Notes: generated by a model not told the origin, from the letters alone. A stretch of DNA of 64,000 nt from Chitinophagales bacterium (GCA_017303475.1 JAFLBO010000007.1:151386-215385), one strand, 5' to 3'. Positions 24,957 to 34,493 are shown, counted from the first letter of the stretch. Translations and numbers: made by a program.

Positions 24957-26201
24957 GTGGATTTATTTGAAAGAATTTACAAGCAGGCAGGCCCGCTGGG
25001 CAAATATGCCGAAGTGGCGGAAGGCTACTACATGTTCCCTCAACTGGAAGGCGAACTCGGAAACCGTATGACATTCAAAGGCAAAGAAGTAGTTTGTTGG
25101 AGTATCAACAACTACCTCGGCCTGGCCAACCACCCCGAAGTACGCAAAGCTGATGCTGAAGGCGCAGCCCGCTGGGGACTTGCGTACCCAATGGGCGCCC
25201 GTATGATGAGCGGCGACACCCAGCTGCACCATAAACTCGAAACCCAACTGGCCAACCATGTGGGCAAACCCGCAGGCCTGCTGGTTAACTACGGATACCA
25301 GGGCGTTTTGTCGGCCATTGATGCACTGCTTACCCGCCACGATGTGGTGGTGTACGATGCCGAAAGTCATGCCTGTATCGTGGATGCCGTGCGCATGCAC
25401 ATGGGCAAACGCTTCGCTTTCACACACAACGATGTTGCCAGCCTGGAAAAATGCCTCGAACGCGCCAAACGCCTCACCGACGAAAGCGGCGGCGGTATTC
25501 TGGTGATCACCGAAGGGGTATTCGGTATGCGTGGCGATCAGGGTAAATTGCGCGAAATCTGCACCCTGAAGGAAAAATACGGCTTCCGCCTGTTCATCGA
25601 CGATGCTCACGGCTACGGCATGCTTGGCGCTACCGGCGCAGGCACTGCCGAAGAACAAAACGTAACCCACGACGTGGATATTTACTTCAGCACCTTTGCT
25701 AAAAGCATGGCGCTGATTGGTGGCTTCATTGCCGCACAACCGGAAATTATCCAGTTCCTGAAATACAACATGCGCAGCCAGATCTTTGCCAAATCGCTCC
25801 CAATGCCACTGGTAGAAGGCCTGTTGAAACGCTTCGAACTGCTCACTACCAAGCCTGAACTCCGTGAAAAACTCTGGCACAATGTGCGCATGCTGCAAAA
25901 TGGCCTCACAGAGCGCGGTTTTGATATTGGCGACACCAATACCTGCGTAACGCCTGTATACATGCATGGCGAGGTAGAAGAAGCCATGGCACTGGTGAAA
26001 GATATGCGCGAGAACTACGGCGTATTCTGCTCCATCGTAGTGTATCCGGTAATTCCAAAAGGTATGATCATCCTGCGCCTTATCCCAACGGCTTCCCATA
26101 CCGAAGAGGATATCCAAATTACCCTCGAGGCATTCTCCGCAGTGCGCGAAAAAATGCAGGCCGGTATCTACAAGCAGTTTGTGCCTGAAGTACTGGTGTA
26201 A
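24957..26201 (+). CDS. Alpha-oxoamine synthase, serine palmitoyltransferase-like
   Basis: 414 residues with a GTG start (no ATG is close upstream). The fold-type I PLP core is clear: PLP-binding Lys249 in STFAKSMALIGGF, DDAHGYGMLG with Asp215/His218, and ITEGVFGMRGD. The family joins an amino acid to an acyl-CoA. The long N-terminus (YYMFPQLEG) and MGARMMSGDTQLHHKLE match the Bacteroidota enzymes assigned to the first step of sphingolipid synthesis, though KBL/BioF activity cannot be excluded. The stop codon TAA is the first part of a heptad repeat. Confidence 0.87.
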   Translation: MDLFERIYKQAGPLGKYAEVAEGYYMFPQLEGELGNRMTFKGKEVVCWSINNYLGLANHPEVRKADAEGAARWGLAYPMGARMMSGDTQLHHKLETQLANHVGKPAGLLVNYGYQGVLSAIDALLTRHDVVVYDAESHACIVDAVRMHMGKRFAFTHNDVASLEKCLERAKRLTDESGGGILVITEGVFGMRGDQGKLREICTLKEKYGFRLFIDDAHGYGMLGATGAGTAEEQNVTHDVDIYFSTFAKSMALIGGFIAAQPEIIQFLKYNMRSQIFAKSLPMPLVEGLLKRFELLTTKPELREKLWHNVRMLQNGLTERGFDIGDTNTCVTPVYMHGEVEEAMALVKDMRENYGVFCSIVVYPVIPKGMIILRLIPTASHTEEDIQITLEAFSAVREKMQAGIYKQFVPEVLV

Positions 26202-26353
26202 CGGTTGACGGTAGACGGTAGACGGTAGACGGCTTACGGTGGCGTTGTTCTTGGGATTTGTTCCTCATTTAAATCTCAAGAGCAACGCCACCGTCAACCG
26301 TCCACCGTCCACCGTAGGCCGTCCACCGTCCACCGTCCACCGTAAGCCGTAAA
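26199..26353. repeat. Heptad hairpin element, copy 1
   Basis: Six nnACGGT heptads (TAACGGT, TGACGGT, AGACGGT..) start with the stop codon of the synthase gene; the core GGCGTTGTTCTTGGGATTT pairs imperfectly with AAATCTCAAGAGCAACGCC; then nine CCGTCCA-type heptads run to within 6 nt of the next start codon. Full copies also lie at 28006 and 52157, and a partial one at 57945. Confidence 0.9.
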
Positions 26354-26359
26354 AAATCC

Positions 26360-27076
26360 ATGAGTTCTACCACTATCCTTGAAAATGTGATTGACGAGCG
26401 GGCCGACATGGTTCAGCTTGCTCCTGAAACATTGGACAGGATACTGGCGGAAGGCTGGAGATTATTGGGAAAACGTTTCGTCAGACATAATTTCTCCACC
26501 TGGCGTAAACAACTTTGCAGAACCATCCCTTTGCGTATCAAACTGGCCGACTTCCAGTTGTCGAAGAGCCAACGCAAGGTGTTGCGGCAAAATGAAGACT
26601 TGCTGGTTATCAGCGCCCCGGCCAAGTTTGACAACGACCGAAACCGGTTATTCGACCTGCACCGCGACCGTTTTGAGGAAAAACAGTCTACTACCCTCGC
26701 TTCTTTCATACACCCTGATCACCCGCATTTACTTCCCACCGAAGGCCGCGAACTGGCGGTGTACCTGGACAACCGGCTCATAGCCTGCTCATTTTTCCAC
26801 CTGGGGAAAAAAGCAGTATCCGGTACCTATTGTGTATTTGACCCCTCTTTTGAGCGTCGCAGCCTGGGCACATTCACACTATTGTTGGAGTTACTAATGG
26901 CCCAGGAGCTGGACATGGAATACTATTACCATGGTTACACCCATGATATTCCTTCTCAATTTGATTACAAATTGAGTCTTTCAGGCCTGGAACACATGAA
27001 CTGGGAAAACGGCAAATGGACCTCCAGAGAAAGGCTACCCGTGCGGAACTGGAAAGCGCTGCTGAAAAACAGCTAA
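26360..27076 (+). CDS. Arginyl/leucyl-tRNA-protein transferase-like (Ate1 C-terminal domain)
   Basis: 238 residues. The pattern GWRLLGKRF, PLRIKLADFQLSKSQRKVLRQNEDL and later GTYCVFDPSFERRSLGTFTLL plus EYYYHGY matches the Ate1/Bpt GNAT-fold core, which attaches an amino acid from charged tRNA to protein N-termini. The N-terminal cysteine-rich motif of bacterial Bpt enzymes is missing: the only Cys in that region is in KQLCRTIPLRI. It may therefore have a different substrate or be a divergent GNAT. The leader consists of CCGTCCA heptads. The stop codon abuts a 41-bp inverted repeat. Confidence 0.75.
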   Translation: MSSTTILENVIDERADMVQLAPETLDRILAEGWRLLGKRFVRHNFSTWRKQLCRTIPLRIKLADFQLSKSQRKVLRQNEDLLVISAPAKFDNDRNRLFDLHRDRFEEKQSTTLASFIHPDHPHLLPTEGRELAVYLDNRLIACSFFHLGKKAVSGTYCVFDPSFERRSLGTFTLLLELLMAQELDMEYYYHGYTHDIPSQFDYKLSLSGLEHMNWENGKWTSRERLPVRNWKALLKNS

Positions 27077-27221
27077 GTACATGATTGACGAGTACATAAG
27101 TACATGATTGAAGAGGGAGCATTCGGCCTGGTATACGATCGGGGCCTTTGGCCCGTGCAAACAACAAGCTCAACGCGCCCCCTCCTCAATCATGTACTTA
27201 TGTACTCGTCAATCATGTACT
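27076..27221. repeat. 41-bp inverted repeat (GTACATGATTGA) between convergent genes
   Basis: Arms 27076-27116 and 27181-27221 match at 40 of 41 positions, separated by 64 nt. Each arm holds two copies of AGTACATGATTGA. The left arm starts at the last base of the Ate1-like stop codon. The right arm contains the stop codon and last four codons (GVHD-stop) of mscS. Confidence 0.92.
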
Positions 27222-28006
27222 CCTCTTAGTTTCTCCTGAGCGGCCCAGCGTAAATCACTCTTAATATTGTCTACTTCAAATTTTTGGTCGGTCCAGAAAC
27301 GGATTTCGTACACAGTGCCTTTTTCCTGAAAATCGGCCAGGCGAATCTGGGGTTCCTGGGCAGGAACGTTGTGTATAATGGCGGTATTTTCATCTGCCGC
27401 CTGTTGGAGGGCTTTGCGCACCACCCGGTCGTCGGTTTTACTGGGCACCATGATGTGTACGGAAAAAGCTGTGGCTTCGGTGTGCTGGTGTGTCCAGTTG
27501 TGTACGTTTTCCGTGATGAATTTGTGGTTGGGAATAATCATGGTATGACCGTCCCGGGTCAGTAACTTTGAGGTGCGCAGGTTGATTTCTTCTACTCGTC
27601 CCACCTTTCCGTCCAGCTCAATAATATCACCAATTTCTATGGTACCTTCGAACAACAGAAACACCCCGGATACAATATCCCGGAAAATCTGCTGAACGCC
27701 CAAGCCCAAACCAACCAGTAAAGCTGCCGAACCTGCCAGGATTACCGACACGTGTATGCCCACCATTTCCAGCATGATGGCAACAGCCAGGGTCCAAACA
27801 AAATATTTGATCAGCAGGTAAACCGACAACTGTCTGCCGCGGTCGGCCAGGTTGAGGAGACGCGCCGAACCACGGTTTATCACTTTCCGAACGGCCCGCA
27901 ACGAAAGCGTAGTTATCAGCCAAACCAGAAATATGCCCAGCAGCATGGCTACCGTTAGCGTGTAGCCGTTGTAGGATATTAATTGGTATTCCAGGAATGT
28001 TTTCAT
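27209..28006 (-). CDS. MscS-family mechanosensitive channel
   Basis: 265 residues: two N-terminal membrane helices (about 16-36 and 64-83), then the pore helix and MscS signature (ILAGSAALLVGLGLGVQQIFRDIVSG, about 90-115) and the beta domain (GDIIELDGKVGRVEEINLRTS, NHKFITENVHNWT). It releases solutes on osmotic downshock through the inner membrane. It is short, with the minimal three-helix architecture. The C-terminal GVHD and stop are encoded by an inverted repeat, and the start codon shares a base with a heptad repeat, so the gene is framed by repeats on both sides. Confidence 0.9.
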   Translation of the reverse strand: MKTFLEYQLISYNGYTLTVAMLLGIFLVWLITTLSLRAVRKVINRGSARLLNLADRGRQLSVYLLIKYFVWTLAVAIMLEMVGIHVSVILAGSAALLVGLGLGVQQIFRDIVSGVFLLFEGTIEIGDIIELDGKVGRVEEINLRTSKLLTRDGHTMIIPNHKFITENVHNWTHQHTEATAFSVHIMVPSKTDDRVVRKALQQAADENTAIIHNVPAQEPQIRLADFQEKGTVYEIRFWTDQKFEVDNIKSDLRWAAQEKLRGVHD

Positions 28007-28157
28007 GACGGTGGACGGCTTACGGTAGACGGTTTACGGTGGACGGTAGACGGCTAACGGCCTACGGTGGACGGTGGCGTTGCTCTTGAGATTTCAAAAG
28101 CAACGCCACCGTCCACCGTCCACCGTCTACCGTCTACCGTCCACCGTAGGCCGTCTA
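28006..28157. repeat. Heptad hairpin element, copy 2
   Basis: Ten nnACGGT/nnACGGC heptads start at the last base of the mscS start codon (as read on the plus strand). The core GGCGTTGCTCTTGAGATTT faces AAAAGCAACGCC, and CCGTCCA/CCGTCTA heptads follow, the last overlapping the stop codon of the acyl-CoA dehydrogenase. The element therefore is the entire intergenic region. Confidence 0.92.
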
Positions 28158-29315
28158 CATCATCGGTACATACAATTCTCCGTTCAACACATTGCGGGAG
28201 ATCACGATGCGTTGTACTTCAGAGGTACCTTCGTAGATTTGAGTAATTTTAGCGTCGCGCATAAGGCGCTCCACGTGGTATTCTTTTACAAAACCGTATC
28301 CGCCGTGAATTTGAACGGCTTCTACGGTGTGGCGCATGGCCACTTCTGAGGCATACAGTTTGGCCATAGCAGCAGCCTGATCGTAGTTCTGGTGCTGGTC
28401 TTTCATGATGGCAGAACGGTACACCAGCAAGCGTGCCGCTTCAATTTCCGTGGCCATATCGGCAATTTTGAATGCAATTGCCTGGTGGTTGGAAATGGGT
28501 TTGCCAAACGCCTGACGCTCTTTGGAATAGGCAACCGACAATTCATAAGCGCCGGCTGCAATACCCAAAGCCTGTGCCGCGATACCAATACGGCCGCCGG
28601 AAAGGGTTTTCATGGCAAACTTGAACCCGAAACCATCTTCTCCAATGCGGTTGGCCTTTGGCACTTTCACATCAGAATACATGATAGAGGTGGTATCGGA
28701 TGCGCGGATGCCCAGTTTATCCTCTTTGGCGCCAATGGTTACGCCCGGAGAATCGGCTTCAACAATAAGGCAGTTGATGCCTTTGTGGCCTTTTTCCACG
28801 TGGGTTTGAGCCATTACCAGGTGCAGTTTGGAGGTAGCGCCGTTGGTGATCCAGTTTTTAGTACCGTTGAGCAGGTAGTAATCCCCCATATCCACAGCTG
28901 TAGTACGCTGGCTGGTGGCATCGGAGCCGGCTTCGGGTTCGGAGAGGCAGAAAGAACCAATCCATTCTCCGCTGGTTAGTTTGGGCAGGTATTTACGCTT
29001 TTGTTCTTCGGTACCAAAGGTTTCAATACCCCAGCAAACCAGCGAGTTGTTTACCGACATGATTACGGAGCAGGAGCTGTCCACTTTGGAAATTTCCTCC
29101 ATAGCCAGCACATAGGAAAGGGAGTCCATGCCGCCGCCTCCATATTCCGGAGACACCATCATGCCCAGAAAACCGAGTTCGCCCATTTTGCGAACCTGTT
29201 CAGTAGGGTATTGTCCTTTGCTGTCGCGTTCGATTACGCCGGGTTTGAGTTCGTTCTGGGCGAAATCCCTGGCCGCCTGTTGTACGGCAAGATGTTCTTC
29301 AGTCAGGTGAAACAT
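28155..29315 (-). CDS. Acyl-CoA dehydrogenase
   Basis: 386 residues, full length for the family. FAD-binding ALGIAAGAYELSVAYSKERQAFG, the acyl-binding GSFCLSEPEAGSDA, and the catalytic base Glu362 in QIYEGTSEVQRIVISRNVL (short/branched-chain type position). It oxidises acyl-CoA to enoyl-CoA in fatty acid or branched-chain amino acid breakdown; the chain-length preference is not readable. It is monocistronic in context, with a -7 box about 50 nt upstream. Confidence 0.93.
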   Translation of the reverse strand: MFHLTEEHLAVQQAARDFAQNELKPGVIERDSKGQYPTEQVRKMGELGFLGMMVSPEYGGGGMDSLSYVLAMEEISKVDSSCSVIMSVNNSLVCWGIETFGTEEQKRKYLPKLTSGEWIGSFCLSEPEAGSDATSQRTTAVDMGDYYLLNGTKNWITNGATSKLHLVMAQTHVEKGHKGINCLIVEADSPGVTIGAKEDKLGIRASDTTSIMYSDVKVPKANRIGEDGFGFKFAMKTLSGGRIGIAAQALGIAAGAYELSVAYSKERQAFGKPISNHQAIAFKIADMATEIEAARLLVYRSAIMKDQHQNYDQAAAMAKLYASEVAMRHTVEAVQIHGGYGFVKEYHVERLMRDAKITQIYEGTSEVQRIVISRNVLNGELYVPMM

Positions 29316-29362
29316 ATAATAATGTGGTGGAAGTTAAAAAAAGATGGCCTCGTTTTGTGGAG

Positions 29363-29370
29363 CAAAAGTA
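29363..29370 (-). promoter_or_regulatory. -7 box of the acyl-CoA dehydrogenase gene
   Basis: TACTTTTG on the minus strand; the spacing to the ATG at 29315 is normal. Confidence 0.45.
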
Positions 29371-29387
29371 CAATGGGTATAAACAAA

Positions 29388-29422
29388 GAACCCCGCCAAA
29401 GTCAAAACTTTCGGCGGGGTTC
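29388..29422 (-). terminator. Terminator of the Omp28-like gene
   Basis: Stem GAACCCCGCC-AAAGT against ACTTTCGGCGGGGTTC with a 1-nt bulge. The T-tract on the minus strand is interrupted (TTTGTTTA). Confidence 0.6.
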
Positions 29423-29441
29423 TGCGCTATTTTTTGTATTT

Positions 29442-30269
29442 CTAATCTGTGACGTGTTTTTCAGCAGCCTGCAACACCTGTTTATCCGGATTTCCTCCCC
29501 GGGCAACATACGCTACCACGCTGCAATGATGCTCATCAAAATTGGCAGGAAGAGTAACCTTGTAGTTCTTGGTAATAACCACACCGGCTTCCAGGGCCTC
29601 AGCAATTATATCGCCAGTTGGCGCTGAAACTACATCACGTACCACATGGCGGTGCACATAATCCGGCACCAGAGTATTGCCATTTAATTGCGGATCCCGA
29701 ATACTGTCCTGGGTAATCAAAACGGTAATGCGATGCTCACCAGTCAATACCTGGTCTGGAAGCATATCCACCTTTATATTGAGGTCTCTCGTATCGTGGT
29801 TATAGGTATTGGCAATGTTAATGGCCATGCTGGCATCGCCAAAAAGATCCTGAGCAACTTCACCGCCCCATCGGGTGTGTGGCGTAAGGAATGTAGAAGT
29901 TTCATTCGGCAGTAATCTGCGATTTACGGCCGCTGTGGGAAACCCTTCCAGCGGCCCGATATAATTAGCCAACTCCTGAACTTCAGGAGTGCGAAAATCA
30001 TAAGCGCTTGATGAATATGGCACAGAGAAGTTGGCGGCTGCATGTAAAGATACCACTACCAGTCTGTTGGCGCCATATTGTTGTTGCATTGCAACGAGCG
30101 TTTGTGTGCCCTGTGGACAGTTCTGGCAACGTACGCCTGTAGCTTCTTCCACAAGCACTGTTCGACCGGAAACATTCAGGCTGGGCGAAGGAATGATGAC
30201 AGGCTCTTCCTTACAGGCTGCAAACAGCATAATAACTGCGGCGCCAATCAGTAGTTTTGTTTTTTTCAT
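29442..30269 (-). CDS. Omp28-related lipoprotein
   Basis: 275 residues with a lipoprotein signal: MKKTKLLIGAA then lipobox LFAAC at 16-20. Residues ~33-130 are thioredoxin-like, with VLVEEATGVRCQNCPQG carrying a CxxC, as in the Omp28 family, and FPTAAVNR, the expected cis-Pro-like turn. The C-terminal half is beta-rich. It is probably anchored to the outer membrane; the biochemical role of the family is not established. It lies downstream of and on the same strand as the DUF6029 gene. Confidence 0.85.
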   Translation of the reverse strand: MKKTKLLIGAAVIMLFAACKEEPVIIPSPSLNVSGRTVLVEEATGVRCQNCPQGTQTLVAMQQQYGANRLVVVSLHAAANFSVPYSSSAYDFRTPEVQELANYIGPLEGFPTAAVNRRLLPNETSTFLTPHTRWGGEVAQDLFGDASMAINIANTYNHDTRDLNIKVDMLPDQVLTGEHRITVLITQDSIRDPQLNGNTLVPDYVHRHVVRDVVSAPTGDIIAEALEAGVVITKNYKVTLPANFDEHHCSVVAYVARGGNPDKQVLQAAEKHVTD

Positions 30270-30352
30270 GACAGCAGATGTTTATCCTTTGATGTGGTGA
30301 TGAAGTGAAAACTGAAATAAGGACCGTTTCCGGTTGTTTTTCCCCTACAATT

Positions 30353-32023
30353 TTAGAAAGAAGAATTCAGGGTGAGGCGAACGCCGTGGAACGCGGGCTC
30401 CAAACGACAAATACCGCCTGCACAGTTAATACCTTCTACCTGTTTAACGTATGCCAACGATACACGGTTGGATTTACGGGAATATACCACGCCCAATGAA
30501 GGGAAGTGCGTACCATCGTATTTTACCTTGTCTTTGGCTTTTTCCGGACTCAGACTTGGGTCCAGGCTTCCGTGTTTGAGTTTGTACATATCAGAGGCGT
30601 AGAAAATCCAGTGCGGCGCCAATCCTACTTCCACCAAGCCGTTCACCCAGGAACCAAACTCATCTTCGGTGTGCAGATACTGAGCCTCAATACGGATGGA
30701 ACGGCGCGGAGAAAACTTGTACAGGAATTCACCGTATGGTGTCAACGCATCTACATACTTGTCTTTGCCCTGATACACAAAGATATTGTATTTCAGGATT
30801 TGCAGGCCGCCAATCAGCTGCCATTTGCGCTTTTGCTTGTAAGTGAATTCCGGCGTGATTTCGCGGTACAGTTCGGTTCCATCCAGGAACTGAATATCAG
30901 AGAAATTAACGCCTACCGACAGCTTTTTGTTCAATTTATAACGTACATCGAGCTGAAGAGCCTGTTCGCCCAGCTCCTGTGTGGCCGGTGCAAAACGCGC
31001 CGTGAGGCGGTACGTATTTTGCTTGGCCATGGGCGGCAGGAAATTGATGGGCCCCTGAATACCCAGTGCGTTTGGGTTTTGGCGGAAAGCAAAATCCTTG
31101 GTTCGCTTGGCCTCCAGTGTAATACCCAGCCCTTTTTTGGAATACGACACGCTGGTGTACACCGTATAACCTTTGCGGTTTACTAATTTACCAGCCACGG
31201 TATCAATTTCCGTCCCGATCAGGATGGAACGGGGGGCATTGGGATCGTAAATAACGTCTTTGGTTTTACCAGCCGCCTCTACATACCAGGTGAAATCGCC
31301 GGCTGTGAGCGTATTAAAAATGGTAGCAGCGTACGTATTATATTGAAGTTCAATCTGCTCATCCCGGAAATAACCAGCCACCTCAAACTTGGCATCATCG
31401 ATGGTTTCGTCGGTATAGGTGCGACCCACAATACCTGCGCCGGGGGCCAGCGTGAAGTTTTTGGTGGAATCCGGCTTGATGAAGCCTTCAATGGCGCCAC
31501 CGCGCAGAATGGTTCCGTAGCGACTGAACTGTTGTTTTTGGCGGCCGGTAAAAGCCCGCACTTTCCAGTTATCGTTGATTTTGTAACCTGCTTGGGCGCC
31601 CAGCAAGGCGTTATCAATCATTAATGTACGTTCTTCATAGGAACGGTAAATAATACCGGAACCAATCTGGTCGTACAGGTAGCCGCCGGCTATCTCAAAC
31701 TTGTCGATCTGTTTGCGAATGTACCAGCGTCCGAGGCCCACATCAGAGTAAGAAGCATTGGGATTCAACAGGTTGGAGTTGTTGAACATATCAAAACGCA
31801 CACCGGCGTCCAGGCCATTATGGGAATAATTCAGGGAAAGCCAGGTTTCTGCGCCGAATTTCTGATGATCGTATTGTGGAATACCGGCAGTTCCCAGAAC
31901 GGAGTCGGCAGCAAAAAAGAAGTTCCCGTTGGCTTGTAAACTGCCCGTTATGTGCGAATTATTCTGCGCCTGAGCAGAAAAAACGAAGGTCAGCAAGCTT
32001 AGGGTAAAAGTCAGATGTTTCAT
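30353..32023 (-). CDS. DUF6029 outer-membrane beta-barrel protein
   Basis: 556 residues with a signal peptide (cleavage near SAQA at 16-19). Repeated amphipathic strands with aromatic girdles and a C-terminal Phe (LTLNSSF) indicate an outer-membrane barrel. Segments such as GLGRWYIRKQIDKFEIAGGYLYDQIGSGI match my recollection of DUF6029, a Bacteroidota-specific family. It is followed 83 bp later by the Omp28 lipoprotein on the same strand, possibly a barrel/lipoprotein pair. Confidence 0.82.
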   Translation of the reverse strand: MKHLTFTLSLLTFVFSAQAQNNSHITGSLQANGNFFFAADSVLGTAGIPQYDHQKFGAETWLSLNYSHNGLDAGVRFDMFNNSNLLNPNASYSDVGLGRWYIRKQIDKFEIAGGYLYDQIGSGIIYRSYEERTLMIDNALLGAQAGYKINDNWKVRAFTGRQKQQFSRYGTILRGGAIEGFIKPDSTKNFTLAPGAGIVGRTYTDETIDDAKFEVAGYFRDEQIELQYNTYAATIFNTLTAGDFTWYVEAAGKTKDVIYDPNAPRSILIGTEIDTVAGKLVNRKGYTVYTSVSYSKKGLGITLEAKRTKDFAFRQNPNALGIQGPINFLPPMAKQNTYRLTARFAPATQELGEQALQLDVRYKLNKKLSVGVNFSDIQFLDGTELYREITPEFTYKQKRKWQLIGGLQILKYNIFVYQGKDKYVDALTPYGEFLYKFSPRRSIRIEAQYLHTEDEFGSWVNGLVEVGLAPHWIFYASDMYKLKHGSLDPSLSPEKAKDKVKYDGTHFPSLGVVYSRKSNRVSLAYVKQVEGINCAGGICRLEPAFHGVRLTLNSSF

Positions 32024-32045
32024 GCAAACGAGGATGGATATCCGG

Positions 32046-32053
32046 CAAAGGTA
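32046..32053 (-). promoter_or_regulatory. -7 box of the DUF6029 gene
   Basis: TACCTTTG on the minus strand, 22 nt upstream of the ATG at 32023. Confidence 0.5.
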
Positions 32054-32123
32054 GTTTCTCCGGAAAATCCATCCGCGTTTTGATGGGGAAAATGGTCAAT
32101 GGCGGACAAAAAGTTGGAAACCT

Positions 32124-32690
32124 TTAATTCCAGCTTACATACTCCGGTATGTCCGCAATGATCTCATAGCGGTTTCCTTTATTATACATTACCTGACTCC
32201 ACAGATCGTCTGGTTTAGATTTGAACAGATAATTGGGGTGCATATGAGCCGTAACCCAGGAGCCTACCTCCATTTCTTCGTTCAGCTGACCGCCAGACCA
32301 GCCGGCATAACCAACAAAAAAGCGGATATTGGAAGGCTCAATCAAACCGCTGCTGATCAGAAACTTAAGGCTGTCAAAATCGCCGCCCCACCAAACGCCA
32401 TCGCTCACCTGAACGCTTTCCTCCAGCAGATCGCCAACATTATGTACATAGTGCAGGGTATCGGTTTGTACCGGACCGCCATAGAACACCTCTGCTTCAA
32501 AATCCGGAAAAGCATTGATCAGGTCATGAATTTTCATGTCTGTCTTCTTATTCAGGATGAAGCCTACACTGCCTTCCTCATGATGTTCGCACAGCAACAC
32601 AACCGTGCGACGGAAATACGGGTCGAGCATAAAGGGCTCTGCAACCAGCAGCTGCCCGCTCTTAATCATGGAATTAGTCATCACGCACAA
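32124..32690 (-). CDS. YqgE/AlgH family protein
   Basis: 188 residues. Conserved features are GQLLVAEPFMLDPYFRRTVVLLCEH, GSVGFILNK, FYGGPVQ, and RFFVGYAGWSGGQLNEEM. The start may be one of the internal methionines (residues 4 or 8), since the first lies before the conserved SGQLLVA. The family has a known structure but no settled function. It is cytoplasmic. No operon partner is evident. Confidence 0.92.
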   Translation of the reverse strand: MCVMTNSMIKSGQLLVAEPFMLDPYFRRTVVLLCEHHEEGSVGFILNKKTDMKIHDLINAFPDFEAEVFYGGPVQTDTLHYVHNVGDLLEESVQVSDGVWWGGDFDSLKFLISSGLIEPSNIRFFVGYAGWSGGQLNEEMEVGSWVTAHMHPNYLFKSKPDDLWSQVMYNKGNRYEIIADIPEYVSWN

Positions 32691-32753
32691 TGGATTAGTT
32701 GCGGACGAAAGTAAGTAAGAATGTAATAGGTCCCAAATTTTGGCGTGGCAAAA

Positions 32754-33416
32754 TCATTTACCGGCGGTAACCATTTCCACACCGGCAGAAGTTCCGATGC
32801 GTTCGGCGCCGGCATCAATCAGCGCCTGGGCTTCGGCCAGGGTGCGGATGCCTCCTGCTGCTTTGATTTTCATACCGTCAGGCGCCAGTTTGATCAAGTT
32901 CCGAACCATATCAGGCGTTGCCGGATGCCCGTGAAAACCAGTGCCGGTTTTCAGCCAGTTGATGCGCGATTTAAGCGCCAGTGCGCTCAGTCGCTCCATT
33001 TCCTCATTGTTGAGCAGCCCGCATTCCAAAATTAATTTCAGCACTTTACCACGCATATTGGTGGCGAGCGACATAGCTTCAATGTCGTTGGCTACATGAT
33101 TCCAGTTGCCGCTTTTTACCGCAGCAATATTGATCACGGCGTCAATTTCATCGGCGCCATCTTCGGTAGCGCGCTTGATTTCTTCGCTTTTGGCTGCAAT
33201 AGCTGCATAACCCATGGGGAAACCAATGACGGTTACCACCCGGGTGCGCGGACTCAGATCGTCGAGCATCCGGCGTGTATCGCGCACGTATAATGGTGGA
33301 ATACAAATGCCGCCAAATCCATGCTTGCCGGCCTGGGCGCACAGTTCCTTAACATCTTCCAGACGGGTATCGGGTCGGAGAATGGTTTGTTCTATATACT
33401 TGGCTATCTCAGACAT
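32754..33416 (-). CDS. deoC: Deoxyribose-phosphate aldolase
   Basis: 220 residues from the ATG at 33416; the open frame extends to 33482, but the promoter box at 33448-33455 lies inside that extension. The TIM-barrel DeoC pattern is present: IEQTIL, GICIPP, VIGFPMG, Asp92 in DEIDAVINI, Schiff-base Lys156 in NWLKTGTGF, and Lys185 in KIKAAGGI. It cleaves deoxyribose-5-phosphate to glyceraldehyde-3-phosphate and acetaldehyde. The KTGTGF form instead of KTSTGF is a conservative variant. Confidence 0.93.
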   Translation of the reverse strand: MSEIAKYIEQTILRPDTRLEDVKELCAQAGKHGFGGICIPPLYVRDTRRMLDDLSPRTRVVTVIGFPMGYAAIAAKSEEIKRATEDGADEIDAVINIAAVKSGNWNHVANDIEAMSLATNMRGKVLKLILECGLLNNEEMERLSALALKSRINWLKTGTGFHGHPATPDMVRNLIKLAPDGMKIKAAGGIRTLAEAQALIDAGAERIGTSAGVEMVTAGK

Positions 33417-33447
33417 GGGATGGATTCGGGCTGCAGTTAAAGGGCCA

Positions 33448-33455
33448 CAAATGTA
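33448..33455 (-). promoter_or_regulatory. -7 box deciding the deoC start
   Basis: TACATTTG on the minus strand. Transcription would begin about 25 nt before ATG 33416, excluding the longer frame. Confidence 0.5.
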
Positions 33456-33497
33456 ACAGTACTTTTGGGCAGGGGTAGCCAAAAAGTGTTAAAATTT

Positions 33498-34493
<996 letters not shown>

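Noticed and set aside
24963..26117. 384-codon minus-strand frame opposite the synthase gene
   Set aside because: It is a shadow of a well-supported PLP enzyme; the composition is His/Phe/Ala-rich as expected from antisense reading.
26199..28157. Heptad arrays considered as a CRISPR array
   Set aside because: Units are 7 nt without spacers, form long hairpins, and no cas gene is present.
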